This document shows positions 24,469 through 34,220 of a stretch of 64,000 nucleotides of DNA, piece after piece. Position numbers and translations under genes: made by a program. The notes beneath the pieces were generated by a model. That model ran no database searches, was not told the DNA's origin, and saw only the letters and a program-made list of their open reading frames with translations. The first letter of the stretch is position 1. Every line of letters begins with the position of its first letter. The stretch is from UBA11400 sp964473555 (GTDB lineage: Bacteria > Bacteroidota > Rhodothermia > Balneolales > HLUCCA01), in assembly GCA_964473555.1 (NCBI GenBank), contig CAYYPL010000003.1:1-64000 (forward strand), written 5' to 3'.

Positions 24469-25296
24469 ATGAGTATTTCAGCAGCAGACGTAAAAAAACT
24501 CCGTGACATGACCGGTGCAGGTATGATGGACTGTAAGAAAGCGCTCGCCGATGCCAACGGCGACTTCGAGGCAGCGGTAGAGTACTTGCGCAAAAAAGGT
24601 CAAAAAGTTTCCGAGCAGCGCTCAGACCGTGATGCGAATCAGGGTGTTATCGTTGCACACATCTCAGACGACAAGAAAAAAGCTGTCGCTCTTGAACTAA
24701 ACTGTGAAACTGACTTCGTTGCACGTAACGAAGACTTCGTTGCAACTGCAGAGAAATTTGCAAAACTAGCTTTCGACCAGGAAGTTTCCGACGTGGATAC
24801 TTTCCGCACTCTGAAACTCGAAGGACTTGAAATCGCTGAGCACTTGAAGTCAATGGTTGGTAAAATCGGTGAAAAAATCGACGTTCGTCGTATCGATTTA
24901 CTCCACTCAACAGGTTCTATCATTTCTTACATCCACCCAGGTGCTCAGTTAGCCGTTCTGGTTGACTTCGCAGGTCCGGTTGATGAAGAAATCGGTAAAG
25001 ATGTTGCGATGCAGGTAGCAGCAATGAACCCTATCGCAGTTAATAAAGAAGATGTTGACGCTTCAGTTCTTGACAAAGAACTCGAAATCGCTAAAGAACA
25101 GCTCATCAACGAAGGTAAACCAGCTGAAATCGCCGAAAAAGCGGCTCACGGTAAAATCCGTCGTTTCTATGAAGAGCGTGTTTTAAACGAGCAGAAATTC
25201 GTGAAAGACTCGAGCATCACGGTTCGTGACTACCTGAAAAGCAAAGGTGCCCCTGCCCTGGTTGCTTTCAGACGAATTCAACTCGGTGGCAATTAA
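24469..25296 (+). CDS. tsf: Translation elongation factor Ts
   Basis: 275 residues. Guanine-nucleotide exchange factor for EF-Tu. The N-terminal UBA-like domain has VKKLRDMTGAGMMDCKKALADANGDFEAAVEYLRKKG. The core has ELNCETDFVARNEDF, and the end has IRRFYEERVLNEQKFVKDSSITVRDYL. It is complete and followed by a strong terminator. Confidence 0.98.
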   Translation: MSISAADVKKLRDMTGAGMMDCKKALADANGDFEAAVEYLRKKGQKVSEQRSDRDANQGVIVAHISDDKKKAVALELNCETDFVARNEDFVATAEKFAKLAFDQEVSDVDTFRTLKLEGLEIAEHLKSMVGKIGEKIDVRRIDLLHSTGSIISYIHPGAQLAVLVDFAGPVDEEIGKDVAMQVAAMNPIAVNKEDVDASVLDKELEIAKEQLINEGKPAEIAEKAAHGKIRRFYEERVLNEQKFVKDSSITVRDYLKSKGAPALVAFRRIQLGGN

Positions 25297-25312
25297 TAAG
25301 TTGTTTAATTTT

Positions 25313-25340
25313 AAAAGGCTACTTCGGTAGCCTTTTTTTT
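25313..25340 (+). terminator. Rho-independent terminator after tsf
   Basis: AAAAGGCTAC-TTCG-GTAGCCTTTT, a perfect 10-bp stem with a UUCG tetraloop, followed by further T through 25340. It ends the rpsB-tsf unit before pyrH. Confidence 0.95.
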
Positions 25341-25402
25341 GCTTATTATTTTTTCCCAGCAATTTTATACCTTCACTAAACCAAATCATCAGGCATTATT
25401 TC

Positions 25403-26116
25403 ATGAAAAAATTCAATCGTATCTTGCTCAAACTAAGTGGCGAAGCTCTTCTGGGAGAACAAGGACACGGAATCGATGGCAATGTTCTAGAACAATACGC
25501 TGCAGAAATCAAGGATGTAAGCGACAAGGGAATCGAAGTTGCGGTTGTAATTGGTGGGGGTAATATTTTTCGTGGAGTAAAAGGGGCCACTCAGGGCATG
25601 GACCGTGTACAGGCAGATTACATGGGTATGATGGCAACCATGATCAATTCTATGGCTTTACAGGATGCATTGGAGCGAAAGAACGTTCAGACACGCCTTC
25701 TTTCTGCGATACGTATGGAACAGATTGCAGAACCTTACATCCGTAGGCGCGCCATTCGTCACCTGGAAAAAGGTCGTGTAGTGATATTCGGTGCAGGAAC
25801 AGGAAATCCGTATTTCACCACCGATACAGCTGCATCTCTACGTGCGATCGAAATCGAAGCCGATGTCATTCTGAAGGGAACCCGAGTGGATGGAATTTAT
25901 GATTCTGATCCTGAAAAGAATCCCGATGCGAAAAAATTTGATACCATATCAGGAGATGAGGTGCTGCGACACCGTTTGTCTGTGATGGACCTGACAGCTT
26001 TCACACTTTGTCGGGATAATGCTACACCAATCATCGTTTTTGACATGAATCAGCGTGGCAACCTTACGAAACTGGCGGAAGGTCAAACGGTTGGTTCACT
26101 CGTTACCTGGGATTAA
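25403..26116 (+). CDS. pyrH: Uridylate kinase (UMP kinase)
   Basis: 237 residues of the amino-acid-kinase fold. Phosphorylates UMP to UDP and is feedback-controlled by UTP in bacteria. Signatures are RILLKLSGEALLGEQGHGID, VVIGGGNIFRG, GRVVIFGAGTGNPYFTTDTAASLRA and ILKGTRVDGIYDSDPEKNPDA. It has its usual position after tsf and before frr, but a terminator and a 106-bp gap suggest its own promoter. Confidence 0.98.
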   Translation: MKKFNRILLKLSGEALLGEQGHGIDGNVLEQYAAEIKDVSDKGIEVAVVIGGGNIFRGVKGATQGMDRVQADYMGMMATMINSMALQDALERKNVQTRLLSAIRMEQIAEPYIRRRAIRHLEKGRVVIFGAGTGNPYFTTDTAASLRAIEIEADVILKGTRVDGIYDSDPEKNPDAKKFDTISGDEVLRHRLSVMDLTAFTLCRDNATPIIVFDMNQRGNLTKLAEGQTVGSLVTWD

Positions 26117-26237
26117 TCTGCTCACGTAATCGTATTCCTGAGCGAGAGAAGCTGGTTACACGATTCGTCTTTCGACTGTCGAGTGGTTTGCGTAAATTCT
26201 GGTTTGATGTACACGCACAAGTAACCGAACAGAATGT

Positions 26238-26804
26238 ATGATAGACGCGTTAAACGAATATATTGATGAGGCTGATCTCGAAATGAGTGAGGCTGTGGAA
26301 TTTCTAAAAAGAGAATTGTCTCACCTTCGAGCCGGCAAAGCTAATCCAACACTTTTGGATGGGATTAAAGTTGAATACTATGGGTCTATGACCCCATTGA
26401 GTCAAATGGCTTCTGTAACGGCTCCCGACCCAAGAATGTTGGTAGTCACCCCGTGGGATAAAACCACCATTCCGTTGATCGAAAAAGCTGTAATGTCTTC
26501 CGGACTTGGCCTAAATCCATCTAACGACGGGCAATTGGTTCGTATTCCATTGCCTATTTTGTCGGAAGAGCGACGTAATGAACTGGTGAAAGTGGCCAAA
26601 GACATCACAGAAAAAGCAAGAGTGAGTATTCGTAATTCACGCAGAAACGCCAACGATCACATTAAAAAAAGAGTCAAAGACGACTCCCTTCCAGAAGATT
26701 CCCGCTTTGAGGCTGAAGGTATCATCCAAAAAATGACCGATAAGTACATAGCTGCCGTTGAAGAAGCTCTCAAACATAAGGAAAAAGATATCCTGACGGT
26801 TTAA
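26238..26804 (+). CDS. frr: Ribosome recycling factor
   Basis: 188 residues. Splits post-termination ribosomes with EF-G. Landmarks are LSHLRAGKANPTLLDGIKVEYYGSMTPLSQMASV, the MLVVTPWDK segment, GLNPSNDGQLVRIPLPILSEERR and RVSIRNSRRNANDHIKK. Length is normal. A 121-bp gap separates it from pyrH. An ATG 4 bp upstream is out of frame. Confidence 0.98.
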   Translation: MIDALNEYIDEADLEMSEAVEFLKRELSHLRAGKANPTLLDGIKVEYYGSMTPLSQMASVTAPDPRMLVVTPWDKTTIPLIEKAVMSSGLGLNPSNDGQLVRIPLPILSEERRNELVKVAKDITEKARVSIRNSRRNANDHIKKRVKDDSLPEDSRFEAEGIIQKMTDKYIAAVEEALKHKEKDILTV

Positions 26805-26867
26805 AATCCTTTTTTATCCATTTGCCGTGTCGGATTTTTCCTGCGCGGCTTCGTTTTTTAATAGAAT

Positions 26868-29800
26868 ATGTATCTGGCAGAGCTTGAATTACATGGTTTT
26901 AAGAGTTTCGCTCAAAAGACCACTGTGAAATTTGGGAATGGGATTACCGCCATTGTTGGTCCGAATGGGTGCGGAAAATCGAACATAGTTGATGCCCTTC
27001 GATGGGCGCTGGGTGAGCAGCGCCCATCGTTGCTTCGTTCAAATGCCATGACCAATGTCATTTTCAACGGTACTGCTACAAAAAAACCTCTTGGATTAGC
27101 CGAAGTTTCTGTCACTATCCACAACAATCGTGGAATCTTGCCGACTGAGTTTGATGACTTAACCATCACGCGTCGATTATTTCGATCCGGTGAGAGTGAA
27201 TATCTTTTAAACCGTGTCCCTTGCCGATTGAAAGACATTACAGAAATGTTCATGGATACCGGAATGGGTTCAAACGCCTACTCCGTTATTGAGCTCAAAA
27301 TGGTCGAAGAAATCCTGGCTGACAAAAACAACGATCGACGAAAGTTGTTTGAAGAAGCCGCTGGCGTGACCAAGTACAAGGAGAAGCGTAAACAAACCAT
27401 GAAGAAACTCGATGAAACCCGGACAGACATGCTCCGGATTGAGGATATTCTGGTTGAAATTCGTAAAAAAGTAAAATCTCTTCAAATTCAAGCCGGACGT
27501 GCACAACGAGCTAAGCAATATGAAGAGGATTTGGTTCGCCTGGACAAGGCCATTTCCAGATTCGAATATGATAGCATACAGAGTGAGTTGGTTCCCTTAA
27601 TGGAACGCATTCTCACCTCTGAGAAAGAAAAAGAAGAACTTAATCGACTGTTTGAGCAATTCGAACAACAACAGCTACTGGGCAAGGACACACTTTCTGT
27701 CCGTGAAACGGAACAAACTCATGCCTTGCGGCAAGTTACAAGACTTAATGAACAGCTACGTGATTGTGAAACGACCATCAAAATTTCTTCTGAAAGAATC
27801 TCAGCCGAAGAAAATGTAATCAGTCAATATGAATCGGATGTAAGTCTGAGTGAAATTGAGATTCGTGAGCTAAAAAAAGCAGTCAGCAAGTCCGAGTCAG
27901 ATCTCAAAATAGCCGAAGAGTTCCTGAGTGAAACGAAATCCAAACTGGACCGGGCTCAGGAATCGCTTGATGTGGCGCGCGAAGAGGTTTCCGGGTTCAG
28001 ATCCGAATCGGAACGTCTTTCCGAAGCGTATCGTGATGCCAACACGGCAATGAGTACCTGTCAGAACAAAAAAGTTCGGACCGAATCACGGATTGAGGGT
28101 AATGAGGATGAGTTACTTCGACTTAACCGGCACATTGAAACCTTACAAAACGAAGAAGATGCTTTCAACGAAGAGCAAAACAAGATTCGTTTTGAAAGTG
28201 AACAGGCCCTGGATGCTTATGAGATAGCAAAATCCCGTCATGCTGAGGCTGAAAAAGAACGTGATCGGCTTAGAATGCATGTCGAAGAACTTAAAGACAA
28301 GTTCAGATCGTACGAAAGTAAAAGAGAAGCATTACAAAACGAAGTATCGCTGCTTCAGTCTCTGTCGAAATCTGATGACGCCCTTCCCTTTCCCGTAAAA
28401 CACTTGAAACAGTTTGCACAACAATTTGATCGTTTTGAGCTAGTTGCCGATTTATTTTCGACTACTGAAGAGCTGTCTATTGCTTTGGAGGCTGTCTTGG
28501 GAGATGCTGTTAATTTCATCGTTGTTGATACAGTGTCCGATGCCAGAAAGGCTTTTGAGATTCTCAAGTCAGACAAAAAGGGTAAAACAACGGTTGTTCC
28601 CCTTGAACTACTTGGACGAACGGGCTCTGAACCGATAGATGGTTCTCTATACTTTGAAGTGAACTGTGCTCCTAAATATGAGCCTTTGAAGAAGTTATTG
28701 TTGGGCAACACCAGAGTGTTTGAGTCGATTGACCAGGCTCTGGAACAGACTCTTCCGCACGTCGGGTTTATTGGAGTGACTCCCGTTGGAGAATTGATCC
28801 ATCATGGTGGTATCCTAAGAAGTGGAAGTGCACAGAAAAATGAGGGCTTAAGGGTCGGGTTACTGGATAGAATAAAAAAACTTGAGCAACAACTGGAGCA
28901 AACCGAACTTCAGATTGATGACTCCAAGGGACAATTAGATACAGCACAGCAAAAAAGAAATCAGCTACCGGTTGAATCACTACTTCAAAAGGTTAAAGAC
29001 GCAGATCAACACCTTCGAACCATAGAAAATCGTCAAAATAGTTTTAATGCCCGGAAACAAGTCTATGAACGCAACCTTAATGACGTACAGGACCGTAAAA
29101 AACGTCTTTTGGAGGCAAAAGCCACGCTTCAGGAAGAACTAGAAGCCATTGAACCGGAATTAGTCCGACTCCAGACCCAGCTTGAACAGGTTTTAGACAA
29201 ACAACACAGATTGCGGTCTGATCAGCAGAAAAGTGAAGATGCATTGAACCGAATACAATCTCGATTCAGTGAGGCTCAGTTAGGATACCAACAGGCTCAA
29301 AACCGGGTAGATAATACCAATAAAGATATCGAACGGTCTAAAGTTGGTATTGCCGGTATCATGAAGCGTCTGGAGCACAGGGCCGAAAATGCTAAACGCA
29401 GTAAAGATCTGATTCTGTCTCTAAAGAAGGAAATTGACAACAAACAGACTGAACTTGAAGGATTAAGGCGCGATAAAGTTGATCTGGATACCGCATTGAA
29501 TGAAGCGGAAGAGCGTGTCCTGATTCAGCGTGGTAGACTCAATCAGCTCGATGAAGAGATCAAATCGAACCGACGTAAACGTGAAATCTGTCTTGAAGTG
29601 TTGCATCAGCTGGAAATGACCCGTAATCGCTATGAACTTCAGGTGAAGTCGTTGTCAGATCACGTTTGGGAGACGTACGGGCTGCTTATGGACCAGGTGA
29701 CTGATCCTATGCCAGATGAAATTGATCCGTCAGCGGTTAAAGAGCAGATTCATGTGCTCAAAGAACGGTTAAAAAACATCGGGGAAGTCAACAAACTGGC

Positions 29801-30386
29801 CATATCCGAATATGAGGAGGAAAAGGTTCGTTTGGACACCTTCGAATCACAGATGAATGACTTGAATCAAGCCGAAGACCAGCTACGTCAGACCATCTCT
29901 GAGATCAACCAGACTGCGAACGAGCGTTTTTCTCAGACATTTGATGCCATACGTGCTAACTTCCAGAATGTGTTCCATACGTTGTTTCAGGAGACTGACC
30001 ATTGTGATTTACTCCTTGAAGATAACGCCGATGATCCGCTAGACCGAAGAATCAATATTATTGCAAATCCACGTGGTAAGCGTCCAAGTAACATAGAACA
30101 GCTGTCAGGTGGTGAAAAAACCTTGACAGCAATCGCTCTTTTGTTTGCAATTTATCTGGTGAAACCATCCCCATTTTGTATTCTGGATGAGGTTGATGCC
30201 CCACTCGATGATGCCAATGTGGAAAGATTCACTTCGATGATCAAGAAATTCAGCAACACTACTCAGTTTATCATCATCACACATAACAAAAAAACCATGG
30301 AGCGATCGGAAATGCTTTATGGAGTAACGATGCCTGAAGTTGGTGTCAGCAAATTGGTTGCCGTTCGCATGGAAGATGAAGTCTGA
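26868..30386 (+). CDS. smc: Chromosome segregation protein SMC
   Basis: 1172 residues. Head ATPase halves at both ends: Walker A GPNGCGKSNIVDALRW near residue 32, and C-terminal signature LSGGEKTLTAIALLFAIY with Walker B ILDEVDAPLDD. Two long coiled-coil arms (about 165-500 and 670-1000) surround a hinge near 510-650. It folds and loads chromosomes as a dimer with ScpA/B, which are not in this window. The gene is close to the origin region only in map terms (about 12 kb from dnaA). It ends 46 bp before ispH. Confidence 0.97.
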   Translation: MYLAELELHGFKSFAQKTTVKFGNGITAIVGPNGCGKSNIVDALRWALGEQRPSLLRSNAMTNVIFNGTATKKPLGLAEVSVTIHNNRGILPTEFDDLTITRRLFRSGESEYLLNRVPCRLKDITEMFMDTGMGSNAYSVIELKMVEEILADKNNDRRKLFEEAAGVTKYKEKRKQTMKKLDETRTDMLRIEDILVEIRKKVKSLQIQAGRAQRAKQYEEDLVRLDKAISRFEYDSIQSELVPLMERILTSEKEKEELNRLFEQFEQQQLLGKDTLSVRETEQTHALRQVTRLNEQLRDCETTIKISSERISAEENVISQYESDVSLSEIEIRELKKAVSKSESDLKIAEEFLSETKSKLDRAQESLDVAREEVSGFRSESERLSEAYRDANTAMSTCQNKKVRTESRIEGNEDELLRLNRHIETLQNEEDAFNEEQNKIRFESEQALDAYEIAKSRHAEAEKERDRLRMHVEELKDKFRSYESKREALQNEVSLLQSLSKSDDALPFPVKHLKQFAQQFDRFELVADLFSTTEELSIALEAVLGDAVNFIVVDTVSDARKAFEILKSDKKGKTTVVPLELLGRTGSEPIDGSLYFEVNCAPKYEPLKKLLLGNTRVFESIDQALEQTLPHVGFIGVTPVGELIHHGGILRSGSAQKNEGLRVGLLDRIKKLEQQLEQTELQIDDSKGQLDTAQQKRNQLPVESLLQKVKDADQHLRTIENRQNSFNARKQVYERNLNDVQDRKKRLLEAKATLQEELEAIEPELVRLQTQLEQVLDKQHRLRSDQQKSEDALNRIQSRFSEAQLGYQQAQNRVDNTNKDIERSKVGIAGIMKRLEHRAENAKRSKDLILSLKKEIDNKQTELEGLRRDKVDLDTALNEAEERVLIQRGRLNQLDEEIKSNRRKREICLEVLHQLEMTRNRYELQVKSLSDHVWETYGLLMDQVTDPMPDEIDPSAVKEQIHVLKERLKNIGEVNKLAISEYEEEKVRLDTFESQMNDLNQAEDQLRQTISEINQTANERFSQTFDAIRANFQNVFHTLFQETDHCDLLLEDNADDPLDRRINIIANPRGKRPSNIEQLSGGEKTLTAIALLFAIYLVKPSPFCILDEVDAPLDDANVERFTSMIKKFSNTTQFIIITHNKKTMERSEMLYGVTMPEVGVSKLVAVRMEDEV

Positions 30387-30432
30387 TGAATGAAATTGGA
30401 GCCTGTACTGTTGTCAGGCAATAACACCTATT

Positions 30433-31680
30433 ATGATTATGGCGAAGAATTTTGAAATCCCATCGATGTATCTTTCACCGATTATACGTACGGTGAAGGA
30501 ATCGCGACAGATACTGGATCCCAGAAAAAAAGACCTCACCCCAAGTGTACTGGACTTCGGCCCGGTGCGGTTTCTTATACCTCGTCATTTCGGGTTCTGC
30601 TACGGGGTACAAAATGCTATAGATATTGCATATAGAACGGTAGAAGAACATCAGGATCGCCCGGTGTATCTACTCAGTGAAATGATCCATAATCCAACGG
30701 TAAATGAGGATCTGCAGCGAAAAGGGGTGAAATTCTTATTCCACACTGACGGTGCCGAGATTATCCCGATTCATACTCTGAATTCTGATGACATCGTCAT
30801 TGTTCCAGCTTTTGGAACTACCATAGCCATTCAAAAGCAACTGGAGGCCATTGGAATTGACCCGTATCAGTACGACACCACATGCCCTTTCGTGGAAAAA
30901 GTTTGGAAACGTGGGGATCAGTTGGGACAAAAGGGGTATTCACTTGTTATTCACGGAAAGTATGAGCACGAAGAAACCAGGGCAACTTTCTCGCATGCTG
31001 CAGAAAAGAGTCCTGTAGTGGTTGTCTATAATCCTGAAGAAGCTACCGTACTGGGAGAAATCATGCGCGGTGTGCGATCGATGGATGATTTCAATACGTT
31101 TTTTGGCCACAAATGTACTCCCGGATTTAATCCAATAAAAGATCTTGAAAAGTTTGGCGTCATCAATCAGACTACGATGTTGGCCTCAGAAACCCGGGAG
31201 GTTATGGAGATCCTTCGAAAGGCTACTTTAGAAAAATATGGTCAGGCAAACATACAGCAGCATTTTGCAGACACCAGTGATACTCTTTGTTATGCAACAA
31301 ATGAGAATCAATCTGCCACTTTCGGGTTGCTGGAAACGGAAGCAGATGTTGCATTAGTTGTTGGAGGGTATAATTCATCGAACACGATGCATATTGTTGA
31401 GTTGCTGGAACGCAAATTCCCCACATACCATGTACGTGATGTAACCGAGCTCGTTTCCATGCACGAGATACGACATTTCAATCAGTGGGAAAAGGCATTA
31501 AAGACCACACTGAACTGGTTCCCGTCTACGGATTCCGATCAACCTGTCACGGTTGCACTTACATCAGGGGCGAGTTGCCCCGACACCCTGGTAGATGAAA
31601 TTTTGATGCATATAGTCAGCTATTTCCGTGATACAAAAAGTATTGAAGAAGCCCTTGAGCCATACAAAGATTCACACTAA
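30433..31680 (+). CDS. ispH: 4-hydroxy-3-methylbut-2-enyl diphosphate reductase, long form
   Basis: Last MEP-pathway step: reduces HMBPP to IPP and DMAPP with a [4Fe-4S] cluster. The three cluster cysteines are Cys56 (HFGFCYGVQNAID), Cys151 (DTTCPFVEKVW) and Cys286 (DTLCYATNENQ). At 415 residues it is about 100 longer than the E. coli enzyme, with an N-terminal extension of some 44 residues and an insertion between the second and third Cys. This resembles the long cyanobacterial/plastid type. A fourth cysteine occurs at SGASCPD. A start at the second ATG (30439) is also possible. Confidence 0.94.
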   Translation: MIMAKNFEIPSMYLSPIIRTVKESRQILDPRKKDLTPSVLDFGPVRFLIPRHFGFCYGVQNAIDIAYRTVEEHQDRPVYLLSEMIHNPTVNEDLQRKGVKFLFHTDGAEIIPIHTLNSDDIVIVPAFGTTIAIQKQLEAIGIDPYQYDTTCPFVEKVWKRGDQLGQKGYSLVIHGKYEHEETRATFSHAAEKSPVVVVYNPEEATVLGEIMRGVRSMDDFNTFFGHKCTPGFNPIKDLEKFGVINQTTMLASETREVMEILRKATLEKYGQANIQQHFADTSDTLCYATNENQSATFGLLETEADVALVVGGYNSSNTMHIVELLERKFPTYHVRDVTELVSMHEIRHFNQWEKALKTTLNWFPSTDSDQPVTVALTSGASCPDTLVDEILMHIVSYFRDTKSIEEALEPYKDSH

Positions 31681-31693
31681 TGTGATGAATACA

Positions 31694-32752
31694 TCAGTCT
31701 TTAACGACTATAAAAAATGACACCGTTCGAGGTTGGACCGATTTAAGGGTAATATTCGGTGCCCGAACCATATATTCGATATTGGGTGTGACAAGTCCGG
31801 TTTGGTTATCTACCAGGTCGTCGTAATCTACAAAGGCCCCGAATGGACTGGTATCCTGTGTGCTCTGATACTGGTCAATAGGCACATCATAGCGTACAGT
31901 CACAGTAGATGGATTAAAAACGACTTCACTGCCTCTTGGGAGTCCACGGATTCGCAAGGGAAGCCTGAGTTGACCTTCGGTATATTCGGAGACCCTGGCC
32001 GTTACTGAGACGGATTCGTCACTGAGATCAATGATTTTGAGAGGTTCTTCAAGAGGAATTATGGTACTGACTGATTCGCGAATTTGCTGACCGGTATAGA
32101 TTACTGTGGGCCAGAATTGAATCGTTTCAACCAGTGATATTGCGCCAGAAACGGTAATACTATCGGGTCGAATTGAAGGACTTCCCACCAGATTAAACTG
32201 GGATTCAAATTCGAGGTCCATGTTGAGTACGACTGGAACTTTTTTGCTGATTCGCTGTTCTACATCCACTTTCAGGACTGTGGGTTGAACACGGATCAAA
32301 TTGATATTCTGATAGGTTGCGATAACTCTGGCAACCTGATCGGTCATATCCACATTTTCAGCATCCAGATTTACAGACACCACGGGCGGACTATTGTACA
32401 GATTCAGCAGATTCCAACCCACCCCGCTGACGGCTACATCAACCGATTCGGGTAAAGGTGATACCAATGCGAGATCTTCTGCAATCACTCCGGTATTCAG
32501 GGCTAGTTTCAGGCTGAGGCTGAACTCATTATCGAGGTTCACCATAACCCAGAGTCCGATAGCGATGATAAATGCGGCAATAAAAACCAGCGCCTTCTCC
32601 AGGTTTGAAAAAGAAGATTGTACATCTGCTTTTTTTGCAGCAATCATTTTAGGCCAAATAGTATCTCCAAATTTCGATACCAGATTCGCGATGTAAGTTC
32701 CTGGACTAATTTTCATGGTGTGGGTGTCGTCTGGTCGCTCAGGTTTTGACAA
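31694..32752 (-). CDS. YbbR-domain (CdaR-like) membrane protein
   Basis: 352 residues. A cytoplasmic N-terminus, one membrane helix (ALVFIAAFIIAIGLWVMV, about 54-71), then extracytoplasmic YbbR repeats, seen as repeated VDVAVSGVGWNLLNLYNSPPVVSVNLDAENV- and DSITVSGAISLVETI-type units. In Firmicutes such proteins (CdaR) regulate the c-di-AMP cyclase CdaA; no cyclase is nearby here. The start at 32752 overlaps the DUF721 gene by 14 bp. The internal ATG at 32716 (MKISPG) would remove the overlap and is about as likely. Confidence 0.85.
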   Translation of the reverse strand: MSKPERPDDTHTMKISPGTYIANLVSKFGDTIWPKMIAAKKADVQSSFSNLEKALVFIAAFIIAIGLWVMVNLDNEFSLSLKLALNTGVIAEDLALVSPLPESVDVAVSGVGWNLLNLYNSPPVVSVNLDAENVDMTDQVARVIATYQNINLIRVQPTVLKVDVEQRISKKVPVVLNMDLEFESQFNLVGSPSIRPDSITVSGAISLVETIQFWPTVIYTGQQIRESVSTIIPLEEPLKIIDLSDESVSVTARVSEYTEGQLRLPLRIRGLPRGSEVVFNPSTVTVRYDVPIDQYQSTQDTSPFGAFVDYDDLVDNQTGLVTPNIEYMVRAPNITLKSVQPRTVSFFIVVKD

Positions 32753-33026
32753 TAATCTCGCGAACTATGTCTTCTTTCACTTCGGCATTTAGTTTCTTCA
32801 TAATAGCAATACGTTGCATATGGACCTCGTGTCGCCACATTGGAGAAGCAACATGTACATAGAGGGTACTTCCTTTGAAATAGAGTTCTTTGCATTGAAC
32901 AGAAATGGATGAACCTACTACCTCGGCCCATAGCGATAAAACCATACCTCGCTTGAGTTGCCTGCGATGGGGGAACTTTTCAAGATACGTAGTTAACGCG
33001 TCGGCAAACTGAATAGGTTGTTTCAT
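32739..33026 (-). CDS. DUF721 (DciA-like) protein
   Basis: 95 residues. The domain starts with FADALTTYLEKFPHRRQLKRGMVLSLWAEVVGSSISVQCKELYFKGSTLYVHVASPMWRHEV, typical of DUF721. DciA members of this family load the replicative helicase DnaB in bacteria that lack DnaC. Here the protein consists of the KH-like core only, without a long tail. It overlaps recF by 4 bp (ATGA), so it is coupled to a DNA-repair/replication gene, which supports a replication role. Confidence 0.85.
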   Translation of the reverse strand: MKQPIQFADALTTYLEKFPHRRQLKRGMVLSLWAEVVGSSISVQCKELYFKGSTLYVHVASPMWRHEVHMQRIAIMKKLNAEVKEDIVREIIVKT

Positions 33027-34168
33027 GGAGTCTGTGAGAATGCAGTCTGAGTTATTGAACCGGCCTCAACGTGATAATAATGAATTTCATGTTCAATTGG
33101 CTCAACGAAATTAACAAAAAGACTCTTATTGGCCGCAGTGATGAACGTTTGTCCATTTTGTTGACACAGCATATCCATAAGCACAGCAGTTTTTTGTGGA
33201 TCCAAATCTCCAAAAACGTCATCGAGAAGAAATACAGGGAGATCATCGAGTTCGTGTTCATAATAGCTACGCTGGGCAAGTTTTAGAGCCAGGGCAAACA
33301 AACGATGTTGGCCTTGAGATCCAAATTTCCTTAAATCCATGTCGTTTAGATAGAACAGGATGTCATCTCGATGTGGACCAAAAAGAGTAACTTGACGTTC
33401 ACGCTCTTTATCGAATTCATTGTGGACAATCGATTCAAATTGTTCCTGAACCGTCTCCAGTGTTGAGGTATCGTCTACGGTTGATTTATACTCGATTCCA
33501 GGTTTGTGACCAATTCCAGCAATCGTTTCATATCCAGTGTTCAGATAGGTAGCAAATGATTGTAATACCTGGGCACGTTTGAAAATAATGGAGCTTCCGA
33601 GCTGGATGAGTTGATTATTCCATGGATCTATCAAACTCTGGACAGATGAATGGCTTAAATTCAAATTCGCAAGGAGTGCATTTCGTTGTTTAACGACCCG
33701 GCGATAATCCATCAAATCTTTTAGATAGGACTTGGAAATCTGACTGATGAACGCATCCAGAAAGCTACGACGTTCGGCCGGTCCATCTGAGGTCAGTTTT
33801 TTATCATCTGGACTTAACACTACGACAGGTACCATTCCAATCAGGTCGGATAATTTGTCGAGGGGGCTGTGGTTCACGAGTATTTTCTTGCCATCAGCTC
33901 TGGAAAAGGTACAGGTCACGTTAAATCCAGATCTGATCGTGCCTTCGAAGGAACCATTAATTTTGAATTCTTTTTCTCCGGACTGAACTACATATTGGTC
34001 ACTGGAGGATGCGAAACTCCGGCTCATGCAAAGATAATGAATCGCATCGATAAGATTGGTTTTACCGGCTCCGTTTGGTCCGGTGATAATATTCAGACGC
34101 TTACCCCACTCTATCGTCGTTGATGAATGATTCCTGAAATGTTCAAGACTCAGTGAGGTAATGATCAT
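33023..34168 (-). CDS. recF: DNA replication and repair protein RecF
   Basis: 381 residues. SMC-like ATPase that directs RecA loading at gaps. Walker A is GPNGAGKTNLIDAIHYL, the ABC signature region is RKFGSQGQHRLFALALKLAQ, and Walker B is VFLLDDVFGDLDPQKT. LSPDDKKLTSDGPAERRSFLDAFISQ is also characteristic. recF is not next to dnaA here (8.7 kb away) but is coupled to DUF721. It lies downstream of the RRM gene by 52 bp. Confidence 0.97.
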   Translation of the reverse strand: MIITSLSLEHFRNHSSTTIEWGKRLNIITGPNGAGKTNLIDAIHYLCMSRSFASSSDQYVVQSGEKEFKINGSFEGTIRSGFNVTCTFSRADGKKILVNHSPLDKLSDLIGMVPVVVLSPDDKKLTSDGPAERRSFLDAFISQISKSYLKDLMDYRRVVKQRNALLANLNLSHSSVQSLIDPWNNQLIQLGSSIIFKRAQVLQSFATYLNTGYETIAGIGHKPGIEYKSTVDDTSTLETVQEQFESIVHNEFDKERERQVTLFGPHRDDILFYLNDMDLRKFGSQGQHRLFALALKLAQRSYYEHELDDLPVFLLDDVFGDLDPQKTAVLMDMLCQQNGQTFITAANKSLFVNFVEPIEHEIHYYHVEAGSITQTAFSQTP

Positions 34169-34220
34169 ATCATCGGCCGTTCAGACGAATTTCAGATGAT
34201 GAAGATGTAACAGAGCATGG

